A stretch of 64,000 nucleotides of DNA from CAYRRR01 sp964426755 (GTDB lineage: Bacteria; Patescibacteriota; Saccharimonadia; Saccharimonadales; JAGQNJ01). Location: positions 1-64,000 of the forward strand of contig CAYRRR010000001.1 of NCBI GenBank assembly GCA_964426755.1. Reading direction: 5' to 3'. The notes under the pieces are model-generated. The model ran no database searches. It was given only the letters and a program-made list of their open reading frames with translations, and was not told the DNA's origin. Below, piece by piece: positions 40,858 through 48,862 of this stretch (position 1 is the first letter of the stretch; every line of letters begins with the position of its first letter). A program made the translations under genes and the position numbers.

Positions 40858-42342
40858 ATGAATTATTATGTTACTACCTCTATTGCTTATACGAATGCAG
40901 ATCCACACATAGGTTTTGCAATGGAGTTAATTTATGCCGATGTTTTGGCTCGTTATGCTCGGCTTCAAAAAACGCCAACCCTTTTTAGTACCGGTACTGA
41001 TGAGCACGGCGGCAAAATAGCCGAAAAGGCTGCTGAGCTTAAACTTGATCCTAAAGCGTTCACCGATCAGATAAGTAAAAAATTTCGTAATCTACAAAAA
41101 GCGCTGAACATAAGCAATGACCGATTTATCAGAACTACTGATGCCAGTCACGAGCAGCGGGCACAAATTATCTGGAATAATCTTGAAGGCGATATTTACA
41201 AAGGTAGTTATGAAGGTTGGTATTGTACGGGCTGTGAAGCGTTTGCGCCCGATGCGGTCGTAAGGGCCAATAACGGTATTTGCCCTGACCATAACCGACC
41301 CTATGAAAAGCTGAAAGAAGAAAACTACTTCTTTGCGCTTAGTAAGTATGCACAAAAAATTAGAGAAGCCATTATTTCGGGTGAATTTAAGATTATTCCT
41401 GAGTCGCGCAAAAATGAAATTTTAAATGTTATCAGTGACGGGCTTGAAGATATTAGTATATCGCGGCCCAAAGATAAAATTTCTTGGGGTATACCGGTGC
41501 CGGATGACCCCAGTCAGGTGATGTACGTATGGTTTGATGCGTTGCTTAACTATATTACGGTGTTAGGCTATCCGGAACACGCCGATTTTGCTAACTATTG
41601 GCCGGCCAATGTCCAGGTGATTGGTAAAGATATTTTGCGTCATCATGCGGCAATGTGGCCCGGTATTTTGCTTGGCTTAAATCAGCCGCTGCCAAAAACG
41701 CTGTACGTACATGGTCACATTACGCTCAATGGCAAGAAAATGAGCAAGTCACTGGGCAACTTTGTAACACCGGACGAAATCTTGGCAAAATATGATGCAG
41801 ATGTGCTGCGTTATTTTCTCACCAGGCATATCCCAAGTTATGATGACGGTGATTTTTCATGGGAACGGCTTGAGGAGGTTTACAACAGTGAGTTGGCTAA
41901 TGAGCTGGGGAATGCCGTGCAGCGTACCTTGGCAATGATTGTAAAGTACCAAAAAGGCATCATTGGCAATATTCCTAAAATTGAACATGATGTTGCGCAG
42001 TATCACCACGCGATTGAGGATTGTAAATTTGATCGTGCGTTAGAGGTTGTATGGGAGCGCGTGCGAGGTCTCAACCAGTATATTGAAGAACAAAAACCGT
42101 GGTCGATTGCAAAGAGCGGCGACGAAGTGCATTTACGAGAAGTGTTGGCGTATCAGGTGAGCTGTTTGCTGCAAATTGCCGATTTATTAGAGCCGTTTAT
42201 GCCGACAACAGCGGTAAAAATTCGACATGTTTTTGACGAGGGCGTTATTCGTCAAGCCGAGACTACGCTCTTTCCAAAGCAAGATAAAGCGGTAGCTGAC
42301 CAAACGGCCGCTACGCCAAATACATCCAATGCAGCTCGTTGA
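40858..42342 (+). CDS. metG: Methionyl-tRNA synthetase
   Basis: Charges tRNA-Met. 494 residues, the short form without the C-terminal tRNA-binding (EMAP-like) domain. HIGH variant NADPHIGFAMEL (~14-25), a single zinc-knuckle region YCTGCEAFAPDAVV...ICPDHNRP (~122-146), KMSKS in GKKMSKSLGN (~297-306), and the anticodon-binding helical domain (WERVRGLNQYIEEQKPWSIAK). AAAGGACAG precedes the ATG. Overlaps tatD by 14 bases. Confidence 0.96.
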   Translation: MNYYVTTSIAYTNADPHIGFAMELIYADVLARYARLQKTPTLFSTGTDEHGGKIAEKAAELKLDPKAFTDQISKKFRNLQKALNISNDRFIRTTDASHEQRAQIIWNNLEGDIYKGSYEGWYCTGCEAFAPDAVVRANNGICPDHNRPYEKLKEENYFFALSKYAQKIREAIISGEFKIIPESRKNEILNVISDGLEDISISRPKDKISWGIPVPDDPSQVMYVWFDALLNYITVLGYPEHADFANYWPANVQVIGKDILRHHAAMWPGILLGLNQPLPKTLYVHGHITLNGKKMSKSLGNFVTPDEILAKYDADVLRYFLTRHIPSYDDGDFSWERLEEVYNSELANELGNAVQRTLAMIVKYQKGIIGNIPKIEHDVAQYHHAIEDCKFDRALEVVWERVRGLNQYIEEQKPWSIAKSGDEVHLREVLAYQVSCLLQIADLLEPFMPTTAVKIRHVFDEGVIRQAETTLFPKQDKAVADQTAATPNTSNAAR

Positions 42343-43162
42343 CACTCATTGCCATATTCACTTTGACGATTACCAGCTTGACAGTAACGAGGTTATCGAA
42401 GCTGCCCTATCAGCCGGCGTAACCCGTATGATATGCGTTGGTTGCACGCTGAACGACAGTAGAATAGCAATCGAGTACGCGGCCAAGCATCGTTCTATTT
42501 GGGCAAGTATTGGTATGCACCCGCATGAAGCCAAGCTGTACGTCGAAAACGAAAAAGCCCTTCAAGAGTTTCGTTCACTTGCCGAAAATCATGCACGACT
42601 TTTGCGTCGGGGTGGCGAAACCACCAACGATGTTGAGGCTCACGACGCAACGATGCGAAGGGTCGTAGCCATCGGAGAAACTGGGCTTGATTACTACTAT
42701 AATCACTCACCAAAAGAAGATCAGCAGGAGCTGTTTCGGTTTCAGCTTACACTGGCTCAGGAGTATAATTTGCCGGTGATTTTTCATGTTAGAGACGCAT
42801 TTGACGACTTTTTTGCTATTTTAAGCGATTTTAAGGGCATTAGAGGGGTGGTTCATAGTTTTACCGCCAATACCACTACTCTTGACAAATGTCTCAAAGC
42901 CGGGCTTTATATTGGCTTAAATGGCATTATGACGTTTACCAAGGACGCTGCTCAATTAGAAGCAGCCAAGGCGGTGCCCTTACATCGATTACTGCTAGAA
43001 ACGGATGCTCCGTTCTTGACCCCTGTTCCATTTCGTGGTACAATCTGTCAGCCTAAGTACGTTGTTGAGACCGCAAAATTTTTAAGCCACTTGAGACAAG
43101 AGAGCCTCGAGGAGCTGGCTGCGGCCACAACACATAATGCTGGTAATCTATTCAACTTATGA
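42329..43162 (+). CDS. tatD: TatD-family hydrolase/DNase
   Basis: Metal-dependent hydrolase (3'-5' exonuclease on DNA in known members). 277 residues. DTHCHIHFDDY (~5-15), CVGCTL, IGMHPHEAK, GETGLDYYYNHSPKEDQQELFRFQL (~115-139), FHVRDA (His), GVVHSFTAN (His) and LLETDAPFLTPVPFRG (Asp). The insert of ~25 residues at ~85-110 (RLLRRGGETTNDVEAHDATM) is longer than usual. Overlap with metG: the common metG-tatD(-rsmA) arrangement. Confidence 0.93.
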   Translation: MQLVDTHCHIHFDDYQLDSNEVIEAALSAGVTRMICVGCTLNDSRIAIEYAAKHRSIWASIGMHPHEAKLYVENEKALQEFRSLAENHARLLRRGGETTNDVEAHDATMRRVVAIGETGLDYYYNHSPKEDQQELFRFQLTLAQEYNLPVIFHVRDAFDDFFAILSDFKGIRGVVHSFTANTTTLDKCLKAGLYIGLNGIMTFTKDAAQLEAAKAVPLHRLLLETDAPFLTPVPFRGTICQPKYVVETAKFLSHLRQESLEELAAATTHNAGNLFNL

Positions 43163-43503
43163 GTTCACAAAACACTTCACCGGAAATACTTGATAACATT
43201 CCGCGCCCAATGACACAGCGTGTGCGCGTGCTTAATGTTGCGATGGAGTATCTTGCAACGGTAGTTCCGGCCGAGTCTAATGCCGGTAATGCTGCTCACG
43301 GTGCTTTTGACACGGCAAAGACAGCGCGGCAAACCGAAAGCGTGGCAGCGAGCTTTATTGGTGCTACACAACCCGAACCTCAGCCATTGCCAGAAAAGAA
43401 AGTGGCCAGCTTTGTGGTAGAAAATCAAGCTAACGATACTGATGCAGCACGCATGTTGGTTAACGAAGCGCTGACACCAGGGGTTAATTATCATGACAAT
43501 TAA
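43159..43503 (+). CDS. Hypothetical protein, low complexity
   Basis: 114 residues; ATGA overlap with tatD, so coupled. Polar, probably partly disordered, with no membrane segment; the N-terminus RPMTQRVRVLNVAMEYLATVVPAES may form a helix. Not recognised. It overlaps the next ORF by 11 bases, so the three genes form one operon. Confidence 0.65.
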   Translation: MSSQNTSPEILDNIPRPMTQRVRVLNVAMEYLATVVPAESNAGNAAHGAFDTAKTARQTESVAASFIGATQPEPQPLPEKKVASFVVENQANDTDAARMLVNEALTPGVNYHDN

Positions 43504-43876
43504 AAATGTCCTAAAGACACTTACAGATCAAATTACTACTCAAAAGCATCAGCAACGTGAAGCGGTCTTGTATCGTAATCTGATGCGCCATGAAGCACGT
43601 ATTGGCGGAACGGTGTTTGGTCCTGTTCCAAAAAATCATCGCCGGGAATTCTTTTGCCTCGATGAGCACACTTGGGTATGGCATGAAGAATGGCAAGATG
43701 CCCAAGGTAAGCATCGCGTTATGACCACACGGTATGATGTACGACCGAACGGCATTTTAAAGTCTCAGAACGGTAGCCATTACCAGACAGTGCGGGATGA
43801 AGAAGCTCGCCGTTTATTGAAGGCAGCCAAGACATATCATCAAAAAGTTAAACAAGAAATCTATACATTTGCGTAA
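43493..43876 (+). CDS. Hypothetical protein (tryptophan-rich core)
   Basis: 127 residues. Helical N-terminus (NVLKTLTDQITTQKHQQREAVLYRNLMRHEARIGG), then REFFCLDEHTWVWHEEWQDAQGKHRVMTTRYDVRPNGILKSQNG, a strand-rich module that looks well conserved, and a basic C-terminal helix. Not recognised by name; similar small proteins occur in CPR genomes to my knowledge, but I cannot confirm the match. Precedes the cysteine desulfurase by 16 bases. Confidence 0.65.
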   Translation: MTIKNVLKTLTDQITTQKHQQREAVLYRNLMRHEARIGGTVFGPVPKNHRREFFCLDEHTWVWHEEWQDAQGKHRVMTTRYDVRPNGILKSQNGSHYQTVRDEEARRLLKAAKTYHQKVKQEIYTFA

Positions 43877-43892
43877 GGTGAGGTAGGCTGTC

Positions 43893-45041
43893 ATGAACAA
43901 GCCAATTTATCTTGATTATGCCGCCGCAACACCGGTTGACCCATCGGTAATAGCCGCTATGGAGCCGTATTTTGGTAAGGCTTTTTATAACCCGTCGGCC
44001 GGCTACCTTGCCGCTAAAGCAGTCAAAACAGATATCCAAGGAGCGCGAGCTCGTATTGCGAGCATTGTAGGCGCCAAGCCGAGCGAGATTATCTTTACAG
44101 CCGGCGGCACCGAAGCTAATAACTTAGCAATCCAAGGTGTAGTAGCTGCGTTTCCGGGTGCCGAGGTGCTTGTGAGTGCATTAGAGCACGATTCAGTATT
44201 AGAGCCGGCTCAAGCCGGTCGGGTTACAGAAGTTGCCATAACCGCAGATGGCCGAATTGATCTGGCGGATTTTGAACGCAAGCTTAACGATAACATCGTA
44301 CTGGTCAGTGTCATGTACGCCAATAATGAGATTGGTACGATTCAGCCAATCCGTGAGGTGGCTCAAATCGCAGCAAGTGTGCGAAAAGACCGCCAAAAAC
44401 GAGGAGTAAGCTTGCCATTGTATCTGCACACTGACGCCGCTCAGGCAGCCGTTTATTTGGATCTGCATGTACACAAACTAGGCGTTGATCTTATGACTAT
44501 TAATGGTGGTAAAATATACGGCCCCAAGCAGACGGGGATATTGATTATAAAAACTGGTACGCAGCTTAAAGCTCAAATATTAGGTGGTGGCCAAGAGCGG
44601 TCGTTAAGAAGTGGTACTGAAAACGTACCGGGCATTATTGGTTTAGCAGCCGCGCTTGAGCTTGTCGCTGATCGTAAAAAAGAAGAAACCGCACGGCTGC
44701 AATCACTGCAAGCTGAGTTTATGCATCAGATTAAGTTATGCATTCCTGACGCCGTTATTAACGGTTCACTAAAATATCGGTTACCAAACAATATTCATGT
44801 CACCATTCCGGGGGTGGATAATGAGCGATTAATGATGGAGCTTGATGAGCGCGGCGTTATGTGTGCCACTGGCTCCGCCTGCAGCGCCAGCAGTGATAAA
44901 CCTTCGCATGTGCTAGCGGCGCTTGGCTTAAGTGATGAGATGGCTCGCAGTAGTCTTCGTTTCACTATGGGCAATCATACGACGATACGTGATATTAAAA
45001 CCGTTGTTCAGGCGCTTGATAACATTGTAAATCAGTCCTAA
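43893..45041 (+). CDS. Cysteine desulfurase (NifS/IscS family)
   Basis: PLP enzyme that takes sulfur from cysteine for Fe-S clusters or tRNA thiolation. 382 residues, full length. PIYLDYAAATPVDPSVI (~4-20), FTAGGTEANNLAIQG (~68-82), HTDAAQAA (Asp binds PLP), NGGKIYGPKQTGILI (PLP-Lys, with Gly where His is usual before Lys) and the active-site loop MCATGSACSASSDKPSH (Cys ~325). With mnmA 3.6 kb downstream it probably supplies sulfur for tRNA 2-thiouridine; no IscU or SUF genes are visible here. Confidence 0.93.
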   Translation: MNKPIYLDYAAATPVDPSVIAAMEPYFGKAFYNPSAGYLAAKAVKTDIQGARARIASIVGAKPSEIIFTAGGTEANNLAIQGVVAAFPGAEVLVSALEHDSVLEPAQAGRVTEVAITADGRIDLADFERKLNDNIVLVSVMYANNEIGTIQPIREVAQIAASVRKDRQKRGVSLPLYLHTDAAQAAVYLDLHVHKLGVDLMTINGGKIYGPKQTGILIIKTGTQLKAQILGGGQERSLRSGTENVPGIIGLAAALELVADRKKEETARLQSLQAEFMHQIKLCIPDAVINGSLKYRLPNNIHVTIPGVDNERLMMELDERGVMCATGSACSASSDKPSHVLAALGLSDEMARSSLRFTMGNHTTIRDIKTVVQALDNIVNQS

Positions 45042-45097
45042 AACAGTTATATTTGAACAGAAGCATACATAATCATTATTAAAAGGGTGGCATTTTA

Positions 45098-45685
45098 GTG
45101 GAACTGTGGCAACTACTGTTGATAACCGGAGCGTTAACCGCAACGTTTATTGCGTTTATTTGGGTTGCGATTCGTTTAGGCAGCGTACCGGACAATCGTC
45201 CATCGCCAAAAGATGTCGCCACCGCCTCTGTTAATAATGCGGTTAATCAGGCTTTTACCGAAGAGTTTCGTGATGAGCTGCAGCAACGCGCTCGCCGACA
45301 ATTTGATGCTGTAATGCAACAAAATGCCCAATTTTTACAACAAAACGTTCGGGTAAGCGCCGCAAAACTTGAAGAATTTATGAAGCAAGAAGTGCTATCA
45401 ACACTTCAAAGAGAGCTTGTTAAACATCAACAGGTGATAGACCAGACGAAGCAAATGGTAACGAACAATATTGCTCGTAACGAACAGCAGCATCAACAAG
45501 AATTACAGGCTGAAAAAGACAGACGATTAAAGCGTTTTGAAGACCACATGACAGAAGTCATTCGCAGCTATGTCGTGGCAGCTGTCGGCGATACAATAGA
45601 TCAAGATCGCCAGGTATCGTTAGTAATTGACCGCCTCAACGCACACAAAGCTGAAATTTATGAGGAAATTCGCCGTGAACAGTGA
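45098..45685 (+). CDS. Membrane-anchored coiled-coil protein resembling ATP synthase subunit b
   Basis: 195 residues, GTG start. One N-terminal membrane helix (~4-26), then a long charged helix (~45-160: DELQQRARRQFDAVMQQ..., RELVKHQQVIDQTKQMVTNNIARNEQQHQQELQAEKDRRLKRFEDHM). This is the shape of the F-type ATPase b subunit, with no specific motif. The following gene resembles delta, and b-delta is the normal order in atp operons. Other readings (a general membrane-tethered coiled coil) are possible. Confidence 0.6.
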   Translation: MELWQLLLITGALTATFIAFIWVAIRLGSVPDNRPSPKDVATASVNNAVNQAFTEEFRDELQQRARRQFDAVMQQNAQFLQQNVRVSAAKLEEFMKQEVLSTLQRELVKHQQVIDQTKQMVTNNIARNEQQHQQELQAEKDRRLKRFEDHMTEVIRSYVVAAVGDTIDQDRQVSLVIDRLNAHKAEIYEEIRREQ

Positions 45686-46226
45686 TGTTGGCGGTGCAAC
45701 GAAGCCGCCTGAACGGCTGGTATTACCTAGTTTTATTCAAACAAAAGACCAGGTGACAGCCCTTATTAGAGAACTACTGGCTTTAGAGGATTTTTTGTAC
45801 AAAGCACGGGTTCGCCAAAGTGGCAGCAAGATGTCTTTGCCGCCAACGACCAAAGATCTTGATCGATTTGCTACGGCTAACAAGCGCAATATTCTTAACA
45901 ACACGCATCGATTAGAGCTGGCCAAGTTTTTGCGCAAAATTGCGCAGCGGGCACCAGTGGTAACGGTGTACTATTCTGCCGGGCAGGATAATCGCTTGGT
46001 CGAAGGCGTCATAAATTGGTTTCGTACGCAGATTCATGCCCAAACGCTATTTCAGCTGAATGCTCATGCTAAGGTGGGCGGTGGTTGTTTGATTCGCATT
46101 AAGCATAAAACATATGATTTTAGCTTGCGCGGCCGTTTTGATAAAGCCATGCCGCAGCTGCATCAAGCTTTAGAGTTTTCATCTACGTCAGCAACGGCTC
46201 CTGTGGGGCGTTCAAAGTATTTTTAA
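45675..46226 (+). CDS. ATP synthase delta-like protein
   Basis: About 183 residues from GTG 45675 (overlaps the preceding gene by 11 bases, GAGGAAATT upstream). The C-terminal part matches the delta/OSCP signature: PVVTVYYSAGQDNRLVEGVINWF (~95-117) and AHAKVGGGCLIRIKHKTYDFSLRGRFDKAM (~135-163), comparable to the GG-I-I--GD---D-S---RL pattern. The N-terminal half is helical, as in delta. None of atpB, E, A, G, D or C is here, so this would be a detached peripheral-stalk pair or a paralogue with another job. Confidence 0.6.
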   Translation: MNSDVGGATKPPERLVLPSFIQTKDQVTALIRELLALEDFLYKARVRQSGSKMSLPPTTKDLDRFATANKRNILNNTHRLELAKFLRKIAQRAPVVTVYYSAGQDNRLVEGVINWFRTQIHAQTLFQLNAHAKVGGGCLIRIKHKTYDFSLRGRFDKAMPQLHQALEFSSTSATAPVGRSKYF

Positions 46227-46238
46227 GTGTTAAAAAAG

Positions 46239-46293
46239 CCGCGTATTAAAGGTTCAGAGAGTGTTAACTCAATCTGTAAACCGTATTACGCGG
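46239..46293 (-). terminator. Minus-strand terminator, CCGCGTA type, copy 1
   Basis: CCGCGTAT pairs with ATTACGCGG; inner GAG/CTC loop; six A on the plus strand give a T tract for minus-strand RNA. The same architecture and much of the sequence recur at 46919. It ends the two-gene minus unit above it. Confidence 0.65.
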
Positions 46294-46314
46294 CGTGTTC
46301 GTTTAAGGCGACTT

Positions 46315-46360
46315 CCCGCACGGGTTCTGTACGTTAGTACAGACGTCTTTACCGTGCGGG
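46315..46360 (-). other. Nested palindrome in the 3' UTR of the minus-strand pair
   Basis: CCCGCACGG/CCGTGCGGG (9 bp) encloses TCTGTAC/GTACAGA (7 bp). No T tract; it lies between the stop codon and the terminator at 46239. Confidence 0.6.
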
Positions 46361-46388
46361 GTGAACCCCAGCTGGTGTCGCATGATTG

Positions 46389-46577
46389 CTACACCTCGAT
46401 TGACACAGATGCAAGAAGGGCGATGATAGCGCCTGCAACCACAACTATTGCTATCGTTGCGAAGGCGTTGTTCTCTTGATGTTTTTCCCATCTAATCAGG
46501 AAAAATAGAAGAATCATGAGTACAGCCGCCCCTGCGATTGCTGCGGCCAAAAGAAGGCCTTCAATGCGTTCCGGCAT
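46389..46577 (-). CDS. Small membrane protein (62 aa)
   Basis: ATG 46577 with CGGAGGAG upstream: MPERIEGLLLAAAIAG..., two membrane helices (~7-27 and ~38-60) joined by RWEKHQENN. It overlaps the end of the preceding minus gene by 17 bases. Atypical codon use, own terminator. Not recognised. Confidence 0.65.
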   Translation of the reverse strand: MPERIEGLLLAAAIAGAAVLMILLFFLIRWEKHQENNAFATIAIVVVAGAIIALLASVSIEV

Positions 46578-46800
46578 TCTGCTCCTCCGAGTTTTTGAGG
46601 GCGGGCAGGATAACTTTCTTGCGATACACAAGCATGATTGCAATTACCGCACTCGAGGCAGCAATGGTTACCCATGAAGGTCTGCCATCGGCGATAATCG
46701 CTATGACGTTAAACACTACGGTCCATAACGCCATGAAGCCCACGAAGAAAAGCACTGCCTTTTCGTCCCTGGGTTCGTGCATCGTTTGCTTTTGGCGCAA
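46561..46800 (-). CDS. Small membrane protein (about 79 aa)
   Basis: First gene of a two-gene minus unit. TTG 46800 has AGGAGG at good spacing; GTG 46809 is too close to that site, and ATG 46782 is a third option. Two or three helices (VLFFVGFMALWTVVFNVIAIIA; WVTIAASSAVIAIMLVY) and a charged end LPALKNSEEQNAGTH. Promoter TTGACT-N17-TATAGT at 46860-46888. Not recognised. Confidence 0.6.
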   Translation of the reverse strand: MRQKQTMHEPRDEKAVLFFVGFMALWTVVFNVIAIIADGRPSWVTIAASSAVIAIMLVYRKKVILPALKNSEEQNAGTH

Positions 46801-46859
46801 AAGGAGCACCTCCTATGCTGCTGCTAAAGTGCAGGTTCATCACCTTGACGAACTGATAA

Positions 46860-46888
46860 ACTATATCATAAGCGTTAATAGCAGTCAA
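46860..46888 (-). promoter_or_regulatory. Promoter of the small membrane-protein pair
   Basis: Minus strand: TTGACT, 17-bp spacer, TATAGT; about 55 nt of leader before AGGAGG. Confidence 0.65.
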
Positions 46889-46918
46889 TAGATAAAACAG
46901 GGGTTAAAATAATAAAAA

Positions 46919-46974
46919 CCGCGTATATAGTCTTAGAGAGCAAACGCTCAAATCAATAAAACTATTACACGCGG
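46919..46974 (-). terminator. Minus-strand terminator, CCGCGTA type, copy 2
   Basis: CCGCGTATATAGT pairs with ACTATTACACGCGG; inner GAGC/GCTC; T tract on the minus strand. It closes the gene at 47064 and is a relative of 46239-46293. Confidence 0.7.
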
Positions 46975-46989
46975 CATAACCGACCGGGG

Positions 46990-47045
46990 GCTCCTGCAAG
47001 GCACTTTAGGGCGTTCCTAAAGCTCGTCTTGTGATGCTCAGGCAG
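46990..47045 (-). other. Nested palindrome in the 3' UTR of the gene at 47064
   Basis: CTTTAGG/CCTAAAG with loop GCGTT, enclosed by CCTGC/GCAGG. It parallels the structure at 46315-46360. Confidence 0.5.
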
Positions 47046-47063
47046 GAATGCTTCTGGGGTTAT

Positions 47064-47384
47064 CTACGTCTTGATGCGCTTGGTGGGTCGCTCTGGTCTG
47101 TATATGATGTAAAAGTCCCAAGCGAACACGGTGAGCGCAAAGGCAAGCAGGCTCGTCATGAAAAGACATACCTCTACTGCTTTGCCATCAAGACCGAAGG
47201 AGTTTTGGTTATGCCATGCCAATATGGCATAGAAGGCGTAGATGGCGCTAACAACCACGGTTCTGAGACTTTGTGTCGTGATGACATGATCTTTCGTAGC
47301 GCCTCGCTTCAATTTTGAGGGCCAGAAAAGCCGAAGGGCGTTGAGCCACCAGACTGCAGTCATGATCCAAAAGAACCAAATCAT
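47064..47384 (-). CDS. Membrane protein (106 aa)
   Basis: ATG 47384 with AAGGAG upstream. Three helices: WFFWIMTAVWWLNALRLFW (~3-21), VVVSAIYAFYAILAWH (~43-58) and VCLFMTSLLAFALTVFAWDFYIIY (~72-95), basic C-terminus RPERPTKRIKT. Atypical composition, own promoter (TTGACA-N17-TATTGT), and a palindromic 3' UTR with CCGCGTA terminator. Its promoter lies back to back with that of mnmA. Not recognised. Confidence 0.7.
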   Translation of the reverse strand: MIWFFWIMTAVWWLNALRLFWPSKLKRGATKDHVITTQSLRTVVVSAIYAFYAILAWHNQNSFGLDGKAVEVCLFMTSLLAFALTVFAWDFYIIYRPERPTKRIKT

Positions 47385-47424
47385 TGTTCTTGAACTCCTT
47401 GTGAAGGTGCGATCGGTTAAGCTA

Positions 47425-47453
47425 ACAATAACCTAGGTGAAGCTCGTTGTCAA
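47425..47453 (-). promoter_or_regulatory. Promoter of the gene at 47064, divergent from mnmA
   Basis: Minus strand TTGACA (47448-47453), 17-bp spacer, TATTGT (47425-47430). It is only 17 bases from the mnmA -10 box on the other strand. Confidence 0.6.
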
Positions 47454-47469
47454 CATAGCCTACCTCTGT

Positions 47470-47475
47470 TATACT
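47470..47475 (+). promoter_or_regulatory. -10 box TATACT of mnmA
   Basis: Ends 6 bases before GTG 47482, which makes that codon the probable first transcribed triplet. Confidence 0.55.
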
Positions 47476-47481
47476 GGTTAT

Positions 47482-48546
47482 GTGAAAACGGTTTTTGTAG
47501 GAATGTCCGGAGGCGTTGACTCGTCGGTTACAGCCGCTCTCTTGAAAGAGCAAGGCTATAACGTCGTGGGCGTGTACATGAAAAACTGGACTAAAGACAT
47601 CCCTGGTTTTGAATGCCCCTGGAAGGAAGATTTTCAGGATGCCAAACGTGTGGCAGTACAACTAGGGATAGAATTTAAAGTTTTTGACTTTGAAAACGAC
47701 TATAAGCAAAAGGTCGTTGACTACATGATCGATGAATACAAAGCTGGCCGTACGCCCAACCCAGATATCATGTGCAACCAAGAGATTAAATTTAAGCTGT
47801 TTCTTGAAACGGCGCTTGAAGACGGTGCAGATCTGGTTGCCACTGGCCACTATGCCCGCGTTAAAAACGGTCATTTACTGAGAGCTAAAGATGAAAACAA
47901 AGACCAGACGTACTTTTTATATCGCATAAGCGAAGCAGCGCTGCAAAAGACCCTCTTTCCCCTAGGTGATCACACTAAGCCGGAGGTGCGAGAGCTCGCC
48001 AAGAAGTTTGGCCTGTCTACGGCTGGCAAAAAAGAAAGCATGGGCATATGTTTTGTGGGCAAGGTCGGTATAAAAGAGTTTTTAAGCCAGTATGTTAAAA
48101 CCACCCCGGGAGCAATCATCGATCAATCAGGCAAAACGGTAGGTGAGCATGACGGCGCAATATTTTACACAATTGGGCAGCGTCATGGTCTTAACATTGG
48201 CGGCGGCTTGCCCTATTACGTGGTAGACAAAGATATGGGTAAAAATGAAGTCTATGTAACGACCGATCTTGATGATAAACGATTGTGGAGCAAAAGCTTG
48301 CAGCTGACGAATGTCCACTGGATTAACGGTCGGCCACAAGATACAGCAGTTCAGGTGCGCACGCGTCACCGCGCGCCACTCATCAACGGTACGCTAGATA
48401 TAGCGTCGCCTACACCAGATATAGCGTACCCTACAGCAGCTACGCTACAGGTAGCGTTATCAGATGAGGTGCGAGCGCTCACCCCTGGACAATCAGCTGT
48501 TTTATATCAAGGTGACCGGGTCTTGGGTGGCGGTATTATTCGCTAA
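47482..48546 (+). CDS. mnmA: tRNA-specific 2-thiouridylase
   Basis: Thiolates U34 of tRNA-Lys, -Glu and -Gln, with ATP and sulfur from a desulfurase relay. 354 residues from GTG 47482: MKTVFVGMSGGVDSSVTAALL (PP-loop SGGVDSS). Catalytic cysteines in NPDIMCNQEIKF (~97) and GICFVG (~192), TGHYARV, KDQTYFLY and a C-terminal beta-barrel. An upstream in-frame ATG at 47437 would include the promoter, so GTG is preferred. In the C-terminal domain a 21-base unit is repeated in tandem (DIASPTP/DIAYPTA). Confidence 0.95.
   Translation: MKTVFVGMSGGVDSSVTAALLKEQGYNVVGVYMKNWTKDIPGFECPWKEDFQDAKRVAVQLGIEFKVFDFENDYKQKVVDYMIDEYKAGRTPNPDIMCNQEIKFKLFLETALEDGADLVATGHYARVKNGHLLRAKDENKDQTYFLYRISEAALQKTLFPLGDHTKPEVRELAKKFGLSTAGKKESMGICFVGKVGIKEFLSQYVKTTPGAIIDQSGKTVGEHDGAIFYTIGQRHGLNIGGGLPYYVVDKDMGKNEVYVTTDLDDKRLWSKSLQLTNVHWINGRPQDTAVQVRTRHRAPLINGTLDIASPTPDIAYPTAATLQVALSDEVRALTPGQSAVLYQGDRVLGGGIIR
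48401..48442 (+). repeat. Tandem 21-bp repeat inside mnmA
   Basis: Two in-frame units, each starting GATATAGCGT and encoding DIASPTP and DIAYPTA, add seven residues to a loop of the C-terminal domain. Strand slippage is the likely origin. Confidence 0.5.
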
Positions 48547-48624
48547 AAAAATGTAATAAACCTTACTGCGCTCTCATGTACTGCTTGTTACGATGGTACG
48601 GCAAACTAAGTAAAGGAGGTTTTC

Positions 48625-48765
48625 ATGGCATTAAAAGATAAAATTCAGGATGCGGGGGATAACCTAAAAGACAAGGCTCAAGATGCATTTGACGACGGTG
48701 ATACAGGTATGCAAGAACAAGAAGATCGCGATCTGTTTGAAGGCGATCAAAACGCGGCAATGTAA
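48625..48765 (+). CDS. Small CsbD-like hydrophilic protein (46 aa)
   Basis: ATG with AAAGGAGG upstream. MALKDKIQDAGDNLKDKAQDAFDDGD then acidic LFEGDQNAAM: an amphipathic, highly charged helix like those of CsbD/LEA-type stress proteins, though too short for a firm assignment. A strong terminator follows, so it is its own transcription unit. Too small for standard ORF cut-offs. Confidence 0.7.
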   Translation: MALKDKIQDAGDNLKDKAQDAFDDGDTGMQEQEDRDLFEGDQNAAM

Positions 48766-48793
48766 ACTGACTGTCCGTTCCTTGGGTCCAATG

Positions 48794-48832
48794 AATGCGC
48801 CCTTAATACCCCGAGGGCGCATTTGTTTTTTT
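48794..48832 (+). terminator. Rho-independent terminator
   Basis: AATGCGCCCT, loop, AGGGCGCATT, then a T-rich run of ten bases. Confidence 0.85.
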
Positions 48833-48848
48833 AAGAAGTCAATTCTGC

Positions 48849-48854
48849 TATAAT
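48849..48854 (+). promoter_or_regulatory. -10 box TATAAT of alaS
   Basis: Ends 8 bases before the alaS ATG, with no ribosome binding site between. Confidence 0.55.
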
Positions 48855-48862
48855 CACCTCTG

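Noticed and set aside
46239..46974. Integron attC-like sites
   Set aside because: The palindromes lack GTTRRRY core sites and no integrase is present; T tracts show they are terminators.
47437..47481. Upstream ATG as the start of mnmA
   Set aside because: It would place the TATACT promoter box inside the coding region; GTG 47482 gives the standard N-terminus MKTVFVGMSGG.
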